Part shown: piece by piece, positions 43,950-53,055 of the stretch
Numbering within the stretch: the first letter of the stretch is position 1
Layout of the letters: each line of letters opens with the position of its first letter
Source: an uncultured Collinsella sp.
Lineage (GTDB): Bacteria > Actinomycetota > Coriobacteriia > Coriobacteriales > Coriobacteriaceae
Assembly (NCBI GenBank): GCA_900543505.1
Contig: UQSB01000003.1
Location: 1-64,000, forward strand
Length of the DNA stretch: 64,000 bases
Direction of reading: 5' to 3'
Program-made: the position numbers and the translations under genes
Notes under the pieces: generated by a model
Database searches by the model: none
The model's input: only the letters and a program-made list of their open reading frames with translations
Told to the model about the DNA's origin: nothing

Positions 43950-44053
43950 GTCCGTGAGACCAACTTCTTCGGTGTAGTCGAGGGCAAATCCATATCTTAG
44001 ACAAGAATTCGGGATTTGCAAGCACATACACGCACCCCACATGAGCTGCGCGG

Positions 44054-44090
44054 TATACTCATGACATGGAAAGACGCGAACATACATACG
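44054..44090 (+). promoter_or_regulatory. dinB promoter with LexA-like box
   Basis: TATACT at 44054-44059 is a good -10 for dinB. CGAACATACATACG at 44077-44090 matches 12 of 14 bases of a Gram-positive-type LexA box (CGAAC, ATAC, GTTCG). It lies between the -10 and the preferred start codon, where LexA would block transcription. A promoter position giving a leaderless message from ATG 44066 is also possible. Confidence 0.45.
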
Positions 44091-44104
44091 GTTATGAGGA
44101 TGCC

Positions 44105-45322
44105 ATGGGCGTCACGCCGCCGCCCTGGACGGGTCCGGCGGTGGGCCTCATGGACCTCGATGCGTTTTTTGCGAGCGTGGAGATGCTCGATCATCCCGAA
44201 TGGCGCGGAAAGCCGCTCATCGTGGGCGGAGACGCCGATTCGCGTGGCGTCGTGTCCACGTGTTCGTATGAGGCACGTCGCTTTGGCGTGCACTCTGCCA
44301 TGGCCTCGGCCGAGGCGCGGCGCTTGTGCCCGCAAGCCATTTGGACGCACGGGCACTTTGATCGCTACCGCGAGGTGAGCGCGCAGGTCATGGCGATTCT
44401 TGCCGAGGAGACGCCGCGCGTTGAGCGCGTATCCATCGACGAAGCCTTTATCGATATCACACCGGGTCGCTTTGCGCCCGAAGACCCGCTACTGGTTGCG
44501 CGGCGTATAAGCGACCGCGTGGCAGCGCTGGGAGTGACCTGCTCCATTGGCGTGGGCTGCAACAAGACGGTCGCAAAGATCGCAAGCGAGCGGGATAAGC
44601 CGTTTGGGCTGACCATCGTGCGCCCCGGAACCGAGCAGCGCTTTTTGGCCGCGCTGCCGGTATCTGCCATGAGCGGCATCGGGCGCTCGGCCGAGGAGCG
44701 ACTGCGCCGCATGCGCATCTACACGCTCGGCGAGCTGTCACGTTCACCGGAATCAACCTTGGCCTCTATTTTTGGCGTCAACGGCGAACGCATGCGCCAG
44801 CGTGCGCTGGGACTCGAAATATCCGAAGTAACAAGCCTCGATGAGGAACGCGAGGTTAAATCCGTGAGCAATGAGCGCACCTTTGCGAAAGATTTGACTG
44901 AGCGTGGGGACATCGAAGCGGCGATTGCGCTGTTGGGAGAGTCGGTTGGACGCCGCCTGCGCCGTCAGGGACTGACGGGCGGCACGGTAACGCTCAAGCT
45001 TAAGTATTCGTATGGCAGCGGACGCACGGCGCAGCGGCGGCTTCCCCACCCCACCGACGATGAGAACATCTTTGTGGCGGTTGCGCTCGAACTGCTCGAC
45101 AACATCTGGCAGGAAGGCATGCATGTGCGTCTGGCGGGTATCGGGATGAGCGACTTTGACCATCAGGGCGGCATCCAGACCGACCTGTTCTGCGAAGTCG
45201 ACGACCGCGGAGCCCAATCAAGCGACCGTCGCGACCTCTCAGTCGCGATCGATGCCGTCCGAGACAAGTTCGGCGACACCGCCCTATCTTTCGGCCGCCA
45301 ATCCCGCTTCTCCTCCCAATGA
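44105..45322 (+). CDS. dinB: DNA polymerase IV
   Basis: Y-family error-prone polymerase for lesion bypass. The protein has about 405 residues from this start. Catalytic residues are in LMDLDAFFASVE (steric gate region FF) and VSIDEAFIDIT; GIGRSAEERLRRM is the thumb helix-hairpin-helix and the little-finger domain follows. I prefer ATG 44105 with GAGGA five bases upstream; ATG 44066 would add 13 residues and fit a leaderless message. The TGA stop codon lies inside the left REP palindrome. A beta-clamp-binding motif is not obvious in the last residues (QTDLFCEV near 373 is a candidate). Confidence 0.95.
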   Translation: MGVTPPPWTGPAVGLMDLDAFFASVEMLDHPEWRGKPLIVGGDADSRGVVSTCSYEARRFGVHSAMASAEARRLCPQAIWTHGHFDRYREVSAQVMAILAEETPRVERVSIDEAFIDITPGRFAPEDPLLVARRISDRVAALGVTCSIGVGCNKTVAKIASERDKPFGLTIVRPGTEQRFLAALPVSAMSGIGRSAEERLRRMRIYTLGELSRSPESTLASIFGVNGERMRQRALGLEISEVTSLDEEREVKSVSNERTFAKDLTERGDIEAAIALLGESVGRRLRRQGLTGGTVTLKLKYSYGSGRTAQRRLPHPTDDENIFVAVALELLDNIWQEGMHVRLAGIGMSDFDHQGGIQTDLFCEVDDRGAQSSDRRDLSVAIDAVRDKFGDTALSFGRQSRFSSQ

Positions 45323-45352
45323 TTTTTCTGAGACGGGGATTAAAAAATCATT
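45318..45352. repeat. REP palindrome, left outer copy
   Basis: Arms AATGATTT (45318-45325) and AAATCATT (45345-45352) enclose CTGAGACGGGGAT. It is an inverted copy of the element at 46256-46290, matching at about 32 of 35 positions. The dinB TGA stop is part of the left arm. Confidence 0.85.
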
Positions 45353-45373
45353 CTGGCGCTATCGATGCTTTTG

Positions 45374-45400
45374 ATTATTTTGGGACGGGGATGAAATAAT
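45374..45400. repeat. REP palindrome, inner left copy
   Basis: Arms ATTATTT and AAATAAT enclose TGGGACGGGGATG. It has the same core and orientation as the outer left copy but different arm sequence, still self-complementary. It ends 11 bp before the transposase stop. Confidence 0.78.
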
Positions 45401-45411
45401 TATTTCAGGCC

Positions 45412-46152
45412 TCATTTCGCCCTCTGAATAATATTTGTCCCGATTCCCGTAATGCGCGAAATCTGGGCAATCGTAAAGCCTCGATGTTTAAGCATTGCCA
45501 ACAGACGATTCCGTTCTTGCTTCGAAAGCGTCTTGAGCTGGTAGGGCTCAAGTGGAGCCAATAGAGCCTGTGCGACTTCCAAAGCATCCATATCGGAAAC
45601 GTGTTTGCCTTCAGGCAAATAATACGAATTGGGCTTACCGTCTGTACTTGTAAGGTAAAACGCCTCCGACCCACCAAAAAGTTCGACAATATCACTGCAA
45701 TCGCAGATTTCAGGCGTACCGAAATACTCGTGGAAGCTGCTCCAACGATACATGGGTGCAGAAGATATGCCTGCCTTCGCAGGGTTGTCGTGAATGTAAC
45801 GAACGCAACGGAGCAACTGCTCATCATCAGAAATAACAACACTCTTAAAACGTTCTTGAAAAACTGGCCCACGCCTGCCTGTCTTCAAATTAAATCGCAT
45901 AGCATACGCTGTATCTATGGCGTGCATCGCAGCACTCATTTGGTTATCGGGGTCATCAAATAGCAGATGCACATGATTGTCCATCAAACACCAAGCAAGC
46001 AACCGAATATGGTCGGATATAAAACGCTGGCTCATCAGATTAAGGAAATAGTAGCGGTCGTCGTCGTCCTCAAAGATCAGCTGGTCAGCACACCCTTTGA
46101 CCATAACATGATAATGGCCGAGTTCGGATAACACACGGGCAACGCGAGTCAT
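45412..46152 (-). CDS. REP-associated tyrosine transposase (Y1_Tnp family)
   Basis: A 246-residue single-strand transposase of the IS200/IS605-related RAYT type. HVH at 60-62 in MDNHVHLLF is the metal-binding HUH motif, and Tyr119 in VRYIHDNPAKAGI is the nucleophile; MYRWSSFHEYFG follows as in the family. The C-terminus (QERNRLLAMLKHRG, FTIAQISRITGIG) is a helix-turn-helix extension. ATG 46152 follows GGGAGGG. It is intact and enclosed by inverted GGGACGGGG palindromes, the expected substrates of a RAYT. Base composition (about half A/T) is clearly lower in GC than the neighbours, suggesting later arrival. Confidence 0.92.
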   Translation of the reverse strand: MTRVARVLSELGHYHVMVKGCADQLIFEDDDDRYYFLNLMSQRFISDHIRLLAWCLMDNHVHLLFDDPDNQMSAAMHAIDTAYAMRFNLKTGRRGPVFQERFKSVVISDDEQLLRCVRYIHDNPAKAGISSAPMYRWSSFHEYFGTPEICDCSDIVELFGGSEAFYLTSTDGKPNSYYLPEGKHVSDMDALEVAQALLAPLEPYQLKTLSKQERNRLLAMLKHRGFTIAQISRITGIGTNIIQRAK

Positions 46153-46207
46153 CGAAGCCCTCCCTTCCGAGTTTGCAATAGCTACAGCATACAAAAGGAG
46201 GGAAAAG

Positions 46208-46245
46208 AAAAAACCGAACCGCCCAACAAAGATGAGCGGTTCGGT
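46208..46245 (-). terminator. Terminator after rsfS
   Basis: A perfect 10-bp stem (ACCGAACCGC and GCGGTTCGGT) is followed by a T-run on the minus strand. It closes obgE-nadD-yqeK-rsfS but lies inside the REP-bounded unit, so it may have come with the element and also insulates the transposase from upstream transcription. Confidence 0.9.
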
Positions 46246-46255
46246 GAACGGTAGG

Positions 46256-46290
46256 AATGATTTATTTATCCCCGTCCCAGAAAAATCATT
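46256..46290. repeat. REP palindrome, right copy
   Basis: Arms AATGATTT (46256-46263) and AAATCATT (46283-46290) enclose ATCCCCGTCCCAG. It is in inverted orientation to the left copies. Its edge coincides with the rsfS stop codon at 46290-46292. Confidence 0.85.
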
Positions 46291-46745
46291 TAGAGGAGGT
46301 CGAGGGGGAGCTGGGGGGCGTCACCCCAGAGCTTTTCTAGGCGGTAAAAGTCGCGGGCTTCGGGAGTGAAGACGTGGACGACAACCGAGCCGTAGTCCAT
46401 GAGCATCCAGGTCTTCTGCTCGCGGCCCTCGATGGAGAACGGATGCTCGCCGCAAGCCTCGGCAACCTTCTCCTCGATCTCGTCGACAATCGAATCGACC
46501 TGGCGGTTGTTGGTACCGGTGGCAAGCACAAAGTAGTCGCACACGTCGGAAAGCTCGGTCAGGTCGAGCACCTGCACGTCCTCGCCCTTCTTGTCGTAGG
46601 CGGCCTGCGCGGCGGCGCGGGCGACATCCTCGGCGGCGACACCGCTCGCGGACAGCGAGGCGGCGGTGCGGTCGGACGTGGCAACGAAACTCTTGTGCTC
46701 CACACCTTCAAGAATCTGCTCGTCAGTCATGGTCTCGTCGGCCAT
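46290..46745 (-). CDS. rsfS: Ribosomal silencing factor RsfS
   Basis: Binds L14 and blocks subunit joining when nutrients fall. The 151 residues have about 40 family-atypical N-terminal residues, then the DUF143 core VLDLTELSDVCDYFVLATGTN, NNRQVDSIVDEIEEKV and WMLMDYGSVVVHVFTPEAR (each conserved), ending WGDAPQLPLDLL. ATG 46745 has AGAGG upstream. The order nadD-yqeK-rsfS is widely conserved. Confidence 0.95.
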   Translation of the reverse strand: MADETMTDEQILEGVEHKSFVATSDRTAASLSASGVAAEDVARAAAQAAYDKKGEDVQVLDLTELSDVCDYFVLATGTNNRQVDSIVDEIEEKVAEACGEHPFSIEGREQKTWMLMDYGSVVVHVFTPEARDFYRLEKLWGDAPQLPLDLL

Positions 46746-46773
46746 GGAATACCTCTTTCTAGACACACCCGAG

Positions 46774-47394
46774 CTAGCGCAGCTGGGCGTAATGGTTGTA
46801 AATCGTAATAGCCGTGGGATAAAGATAGCGCCCGGACTGGATCACAAAGACCAGACCCTGCGCAAAACAGGAGAAGAACAACTCATCGAGCGAGGACTTC
46901 CCCACCATCTTGCGCAGCGCATGGGCATAGTCGCCGTGACGGTTGGGCTCGATGGCATCTGCCACAAAGACCACCATATCGAGCGGCGTCATGTCGCAGG
47001 CACCCACGGTGTGACGGTCGACAGCCTGGAAAACGGCCGGTGACAGCTCGGGAAAAAGCTGCGGAAGCTCATAGGCGGCAACAGGGCCATGCAAAAGCGG
47101 CGTCGCGGCGGAAGGAGAGCCGGCAACCTTGATGCCATAGTGAAGCGCGCGGGCCACGAGCTCGTCATCGGAAAGAACCTTGTCCCAGTCGTGAATTAAG
47201 CCGGCGGCAGCCGCATCAAAGCGGTCAACGCCGTAGACCTCGGCCAGATGAAGTGCGGTCTCGGCAACACCCAGCGAATGCACATAGCGCTTGCGCTTAT
47301 CTTTCATGCGAACATCGAGCAGCTCTTGAATGCGCTTGAGCAGCGCGCGCTCATCGCCCTCAAACTGATCCTCTACCGACAACGTAGCCCCCAT
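46774..47394 (-). CDS. yqeK: YqeK-type HD-domain diadenosine tetraphosphatase
   Basis: HD-fold hydrolase that splits Ap4A symmetrically to ADP. The 206 residues carry YVHSLGVAETALHLAEVYG (first His) and GLIHDWDK (HD pair), with a later DRHTVGACDMTPLDMVVFVAD as in YqeK. The ATG at 47394 overlaps the nadD stop (TGATG). About 35 residues precede the HD core. Confidence 0.92.
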   Translation of the reverse strand: MGATLSVEDQFEGDERALLKRIQELLDVRMKDKRKRYVHSLGVAETALHLAEVYGVDRFDAAAAGLIHDWDKVLSDDELVARALHYGIKVAGSPSAATPLLHGPVAAYELPQLFPELSPAVFQAVDRHTVGACDMTPLDMVVFVADAIEPNRHGDYAHALRKMVGKSSLDELFFSCFAQGLVFVIQSGRYLYPTAITIYNHYAQLR

Positions 47395-48071
47395 CACTCA
47401 AAATCTTCTTGGCCCAAATCGGCATATAGCCTGCGCTTGCGAATGTAGCCGAGCACGGACTCGCTCGTAAGATAGCGCACGCTCATGCCGCGGGCAACTC
47501 GCTTACGAATGTTCGTCGAGCTGATCGCCAGCGCCGGAATCTGAATATAGCGCACGTCGAACGGCAGCCCCGACTCTTTGATTCGGGCACGCGCCGTATC
47601 GATATCAAAGCCCGGTCGCGTCGCCGCAATAAAGGTAGCAAGCTCAGCGATTCGTTCGGCATCATGCCAGGTCACAATATCGATAATCGCATCGGCGCCC
47701 GTAATAAAGTAGAGCTTTACCTGCGGCGGGTAAAAATCGCGAAGGGCATGAAGCGTATCGGCCGTATAGGTCACGCCCGGACGGTCAATCTCGAACCGGC
47801 TCGCCAAAAAGGCCGGGTTCGCGGCGGTGGCGAGGACCGTCATGGCATAACGGTCCTCGGCAGGCGTAACCGGCTTGTCAAGCTTAAAGGCGGGAGAGCC
47901 CGCCGGCATAAAGAGCACAGCGTCCAAGTCGAGCGACTCGCGCGCCTGCTCGGCAGTCACCAGGTGCCCGTAATGAATCGGGTCGAATGTGCCGCCCATA
48001 ATGCCAAGCCGAAACTCCTTGCCCTCTTTTATGGGCAGCTCGGGCAAACCGATTCCACCGCGCAGCGACAT
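47394..48071 (-). CDS. nadD: Nicotinate-nucleotide adenylyltransferase
   Basis: Makes deamido-NAD from nicotinate mononucleotide and ATP. The 225 residues contain GIMGGTFDPIHYGHL (the GTFDPxHxGH motif) and the C-terminal ISSTNIRKRVARG corresponding to the SxTxxR motif. About 22 residues precede the core. It starts three bases after the obgE stop, so coupling is likely. Confidence 0.96.
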   Translation of the reverse strand: MSLRGGIGLPELPIKEGKEFRLGIMGGTFDPIHYGHLVTAEQARESLDLDAVLFMPAGSPAFKLDKPVTPAEDRYAMTVLATAANPAFLASRFEIDRPGVTYTADTLHALRDFYPPQVKLYFITGADAIIDIVTWHDAERIAELATFIAATRPGFDIDTARARIKESGLPFDVRYIQIPALAISSTNIRKRVARGMSVRYLTSESVLGYIRKRRLYADLGQEDFE

Positions 48072-48074
48072 GGC

Positions 48075-49553
<1,479 letters not shown>

Positions 49554-49555
49554 CT

Positions 49556-49600
49556 ACAAAAAGAGGGAGACCCTTGAATCCTAAAACTCAAGTGCCTCCC
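49556..49600 (-). terminator. Terminator between rpmA and obgE
   Basis: GGGAG, CTTGA and their complements form an interrupted stem (49563-49600) followed on the minus strand by CTCTTTTTG. The obgE unit would be transcribed by read-through. Confidence 0.8.
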
Positions 49601-49625
49601 ACATATGTGCTCTATGAAGGGTGAA

Positions 49626-49883
49626 TTACGCGTTCGCGAGCGGGCGTACGCTGACCCTGTGCTTGATACCCTTGTGGAACTCAACGGTACCGTCGACCAG
49701 CGCGAACAGCGTATCGTCCTTGCCACGGCCAACGTTCTCACCCGGGTGGATGTGAGTGCCGTGCTGACGGACGAGAATCGTGCCCGTGGTTACCGTCTGG
49801 CCGGCATAGCGCTTCGTGCCAAGGCGCTGACCGCGGGAGTCACGGCCATTACGGGAGGAACCGAGTCCTTTTTTGTGTGCCAT
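49626..49883 (-). CDS. rpmA: 50S ribosomal protein L27
   Basis: Large-subunit protein whose N-terminus reaches the peptidyl transferase centre. The 85 residues start directly with [22 protein letters not shown], with no cleavable extension, which fits the absence of a prp protease gene between rplU and rpmA. This contrasts with Firmicutes and supports an actinobacterial affiliation. Confidence 0.98.
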   Translation of the reverse strand: MAHKKGLGSSRNGRDSRGQRLGTKRYAGQTVTTGTILVRQHGTHIHPGENVGRGKDDTLFALVDGTVEFHKGIKHRVSVRPLANA

Positions 49884-49916
49884 TGTGTATACCTACTCTT
49901 TCGTTACGAGTGTAAT

Positions 49917-50291
49917 CTACTCGGCGACGGGAGCCTCGGCAACAGCCTCGGCCTCTGCCTTGACAGCCTTCTTGGCGCGGGACGTAGCCTGGACCTTCAC
50001 GATCTTCAGCTTGGTGAGCTGCTGACGGTGACCCTTCAGACGACGATAGCGCTTACGCTTGTGGAACTTGAAGACCAGCTGCTTCTCGCCCTTGAACTGC
50101 TCAACGATCTGAGCGGTAACCTTGGCCTTGGCCAGCTTGTCGGGATCGGTGACGATCTTCTTACCATCGTTGAGGAAGATGACCGGCAGGGTGACCTTGT
50201 CGCCCTCATTGCCCTCGATCTTCTCGACGGTGATGACATCGTCGGTGGCGACCTTGTACTGCTTGCCGCCCGTGTTAACGATTGCGTACAT
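49917..50291 (-). CDS. rplU: 50S ribosomal protein L21
   Basis: 23S rRNA-binding protein. The 124 residues run from MYAIVNTGGKQYKVA through the conserved FKFHKRKRYRRLKGHRQQ to an Ala/Glu-rich tail of about 20 residues that most L21 lack. ATG 50291 follows GAAGGG. It pairs with rpmA and has its own promoter inside the end of the preceding gene. Confidence 0.97.
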   Translation of the reverse strand: MYAIVNTGGKQYKVATDDVITVEKIEGNEGDKVTLPVIFLNDGKKIVTDPDKLAKAKVTAQIVEQFKGEKQLVFKFHKRKRYRRLKGHRQQLTKLKIVKVQATSRAKKAVKAEAEAVAEAPVAE

Positions 50292-50333
50292 GTTTACTTG
50301 CCCTTCATGCATCAGTTAGTGCAACAGCCGAAT

Positions 50334-50362
50334 ATAGTAGCAGGCGAAAATACCCCCGTCAA
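50334..50362 (-). promoter_or_regulatory. rplU-rpmA promoter
   Basis: TTGACG (50362-50357) and TACTAT (50339-50334) are spaced 17 bases, with TGC before the -10. It overlaps the stop of the DUF2344 gene and gives a leader of about 35 bases. Confidence 0.75.
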
Positions 50363-51171
50363 CGAGTATGTGGAGCAAATCCACAAGTTCGCACAGGTAT
50401 GGGGCTGACGAGTCGGCCCTCGTCGTCCTCGCATGCTTGATTCTGACGCTCGACATCGTAGGAGCAGATGGTCACGAGGTCTTGCATACCGGTGGAAACA
50501 ATAGGTGCATCCACGCCCGGGGTCAAGCCCTGCAACAAAACATCAGCAGCGGAAAGCAAAATTTCCGGACGCATGGAGCCCTCGTTGTCGGCATGGGTGT
50601 CGAGCATGAGCACCAGATGGTCCGGACGCTCCCCAGCCGTGAGCTCATAGCCCACGAGCGTGTGATCCAAATCCAAGCGCTTGCTCTTTTTGCCGCGCGC
50701 GTAGTCGATGCCATGGTCGGCGCGCAGCGTGTCGATCGCACGACGCACCTCGTCGGCGCTTACGGGCGCCTCGGGATCCAAGTGCAGGTCGATGCGATAC
50801 GACAGACGCGTGAGCTGCGCCGTCAACGCCGGCGTGCGCACGTCGATATACGCCGCCTCGATGGGCGCCAGATCGGCCGGTGACGCCGCAGCCAGGCGCC
50901 CAAACGCCTCGTCGAGCGCCACGAACTCGGTCATAAACAGGTCATACCACTCGCAGGTCGACGACGTACCCACCGGTAGCGCCGAAGAGAAGCCCACGCG
51001 CATGTGCGGAGAGAAGCCCTGCGTGACGGCATAGGGAAGTCCCGCACGGCGCACGATGCGCTCAATGGTATGGATTACTTCGAGATGGCCCAGGTACTTA
51101 AGGCGATCGCGCTTGCCATAGCGAACACGAAGCCTAAAGAGCGTGGGGTTGTCGGTCAGGCGCTCACTCAT
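50359..51171 (-). CDS. DUF2344 radical-SAM partner protein
   Basis: A 270-residue protein of the TIGR03936/DUF2344 family, always found next to or fused with a specific radical SAM protein. The N-terminal RLRVRYGKRDRLKYLGHLEV and AVTQGFSPHMRVGFSSALPVG motifs are characteristic. The exact reaction is unknown to me; association with rplU-rpmA and ribonuclease G in other genomes suggests RNA or ribosome modification. Its ATG overlaps the stop of the radical SAM gene by four bases, showing tight coupling. Confidence 0.88.
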   Translation of the reverse strand: MSERLTDNPTLFRLRVRYGKRDRLKYLGHLEVIHTIERIVRRAGLPYAVTQGFSPHMRVGFSSALPVGTSSTCEWYDLFMTEFVALDEAFGRLAAASPADLAPIEAAYIDVRTPALTAQLTRLSYRIDLHLDPEAPVSADEVRRAIDTLRADHGIDYARGKKSKRLDLDHTLVGYELTAGERPDHLVLMLDTHADNEGSMRPEILLSAADVLLQGLTPGVDAPIVSTGMQDLVTICSYDVERQNQACEDDEGRLVSPIPVRTCGFAPHTR

Positions 51172-53045
51172 GCGCGATCACCCATCAATACATTCTTGAC
51201 GTGGAGCGTGGGGCAGATTCCGCAGCCGGTGCACGACGTGCGGGTGCAGTCGGGAGTCGTGACACCCTCGAGCGAGCGACGGTACTCGCGCTCGAGGAAG
51301 CCACGCGTGCAGCCGGGGCTCACATGCTCCCACGGCAGGCGCCAGTCCAACTCGTAGGGCAGGTGCACGAGCTCATTGAGGTCGATGCCGTTTTTGGCAG
51401 CAGCCTCCTTCCAGTTATCGAGCGAGAAATGCTCTACCCAGGCGTCAAAGCGAGAGCCCGAGCGCCAAGCGTCGATGATGACGGGCGTCATGTCACGACC
51501 GGCGCGGGACAGCGCGGCCTCGATGAGCGAGGTCTCGGCATCGTGGTAATGAACGCGGACGGCACGGTTGCGAACGCTCGTGATGAGCAGCTTCTGGCGA
51601 CGCTTGACGTCGTCGTAGTCGAGCTGCGGGCACCACTGGAACGGCGTGGCAGCCTTGGGGATAAAGACCGAAACCGAGATCGACACCGAGATCGAGCCGC
51701 GACGAGCCTTGGGCACCACGGAACGACCGAGCTCCAGCACGTGATCGGCCAGATTGGCGATGGCCACGATGTCCTCGTCGCGCTCGCCGGGAAGGCCCAT
51801 CATAAAGTAGAGCTTCATGCGGTTCCAGCCGGCCTCGAAGGCCGCCTTGGCCGCACGGTCCAGGTCCTCCTCGGTCACGTTCTTGTTAATGATGTCGCGC
51901 ATGCGCTGGCTGCCGGCCTCGGGCGCGAACGTCAGGCCGCCCTTCTTTTCGCCGGCGACCGACTCGGCCATATCCACGCCAAACGAATCCAAGCGCTGCG
52001 ACGGAATAGACACGCGAATACCCGTATCTTCCAGGCGACGGTTGAGCCTGTCAAGCACGTCACGAATGCAGGAGTGGTCGGTCGTGGAGAGCGAGGTCAG
52101 CGACACCTCGTCATAGCCGGTCTTTTCCAGACCCTGAATCACCGACGAGACGATCTGGTCGGCCGAACGCTCACGCACCGGGCGATACGTCATGCCGGCC
52201 TGGCAAAAACGACAGCCGCGAGCGCAGCCGCGCAGAATCTCGATAGACAGGCGGTCGTGAACCAGCTGCGCATAGGGCACGCACGACTGCGACAGCGGAT
52301 TCGTGGCGCCGAAATCCTCGACGACGCGTTTGTAGACCACGGTCGGCGCATCCTTGCCCTCGCGCGGCACGGTGTAGCCGTGCGGCGAGCAGGGCTCGTC
52401 GTGACGAACCTCATAGAGCGACGGCACGTAGTTGCCGGCAATGGATGCAAGCTGCTCAACAATCTGCGCGCGCGGGACTCCTTCGTCGCGCAGGCGGCGA
52501 TGCAGCTGGCAGGTCTCGAGCAGCGATTCCTCGCCCTCGCCGATGAGGATGGCATCGAAGAAGGCCGCGTACGGCTCGGGGTTGTACACCGAGGGGCCGC
52601 CGGCGATGATGATGGGGTCGTCTTCACCTCGGTCGGCCGCTAACAGCGGAATGCCAGCGAGATCGAGTGCCTCAAGGAAGTTCGTCACCGCCATCTCGTG
52701 CGGCACATGCAGGCCGACGATATCAAACGAAGCGACCGGCGCTGCACCCTCGAGCGAGAGCAGCGGAATGCCTGCCTCGCGCATAGCGTCACCCATATCG
52801 GGCCACGGCACATAGCCACGCTCGCAGGAGATGCCCTCGGCCTGGTTAAGGATGTTGTAGAGGATGGCGATACCCTGGTTGGGCAGACCAACCTCGTACA
52901 CATCCGGGTAGATCAGGCAGCAACGGTAGTCGGCATCGGCCTTGGAAAGCGTGCCCCACTCGTGATCGATATAGCGACTCGGCTTTTCGACCTTGGCGAG
53001 CAGCGGCTCAATTAAATGAAAACAGTCTTGATACGGAACGCGCAA
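51168..53045 (-). CDS. B12-binding-like radical SAM protein (TIGR03960 type)
   Basis: A 625-residue radical SAM enzyme. Residues about 40-150 look like a cobalamin-binding-type Rossmann domain, although no DxHxxG motif is evident. The [4Fe-4S] cysteines are C274, C278 and C281 in RGCARGCRFCQAG. The C-terminal region ends with CTRTSCTGCGICPTLHV, a cysteine cluster that may bind another cluster. It forms a conserved pair with the next gene. It sits downstream of the rod-shape cluster and upstream of rplU, a placement seen in several Gram-positive lineages. Substrate unknown. Confidence 0.88.
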   Translation of the reverse strand: MRVPYQDCFHLIEPLLAKVEKPSRYIDHEWGTLSKADADYRCCLIYPDVYEVGLPNQGIAILYNILNQAEGISCERGYVPWPDMGDAMREAGIPLLSLEGAAPVASFDIVGLHVPHEMAVTNFLEALDLAGIPLLAADRGEDDPIIIAGGPSVYNPEPYAAFFDAILIGEGEESLLETCQLHRRLRDEGVPRAQIVEQLASIAGNYVPSLYEVRHDEPCSPHGYTVPREGKDAPTVVYKRVVEDFGATNPLSQSCVPYAQLVHDRLSIEILRGCARGCRFCQAGMTYRPVRERSADQIVSSVIQGLEKTGYDEVSLTSLSTTDHSCIRDVLDRLNRRLEDTGIRVSIPSQRLDSFGVDMAESVAGEKKGGLTFAPEAGSQRMRDIINKNVTEEDLDRAAKAAFEAGWNRMKLYFMMGLPGERDEDIVAIANLADHVLELGRSVVPKARRGSISVSISVSVFIPKAATPFQWCPQLDYDDVKRRQKLLITSVRNRAVRVHYHDAETSLIEAALSRAGRDMTPVIIDAWRSGSRFDAWVEHFSLDNWKEAAAKNGIDLNELVHLPYELDWRLPWEHVSPGCTRGFLEREYRRSLEGVTTPDCTRTSCTGCGICPTLHVKNVLMGDRA

Positions 53046-53055
53046 CGGAAAACCC

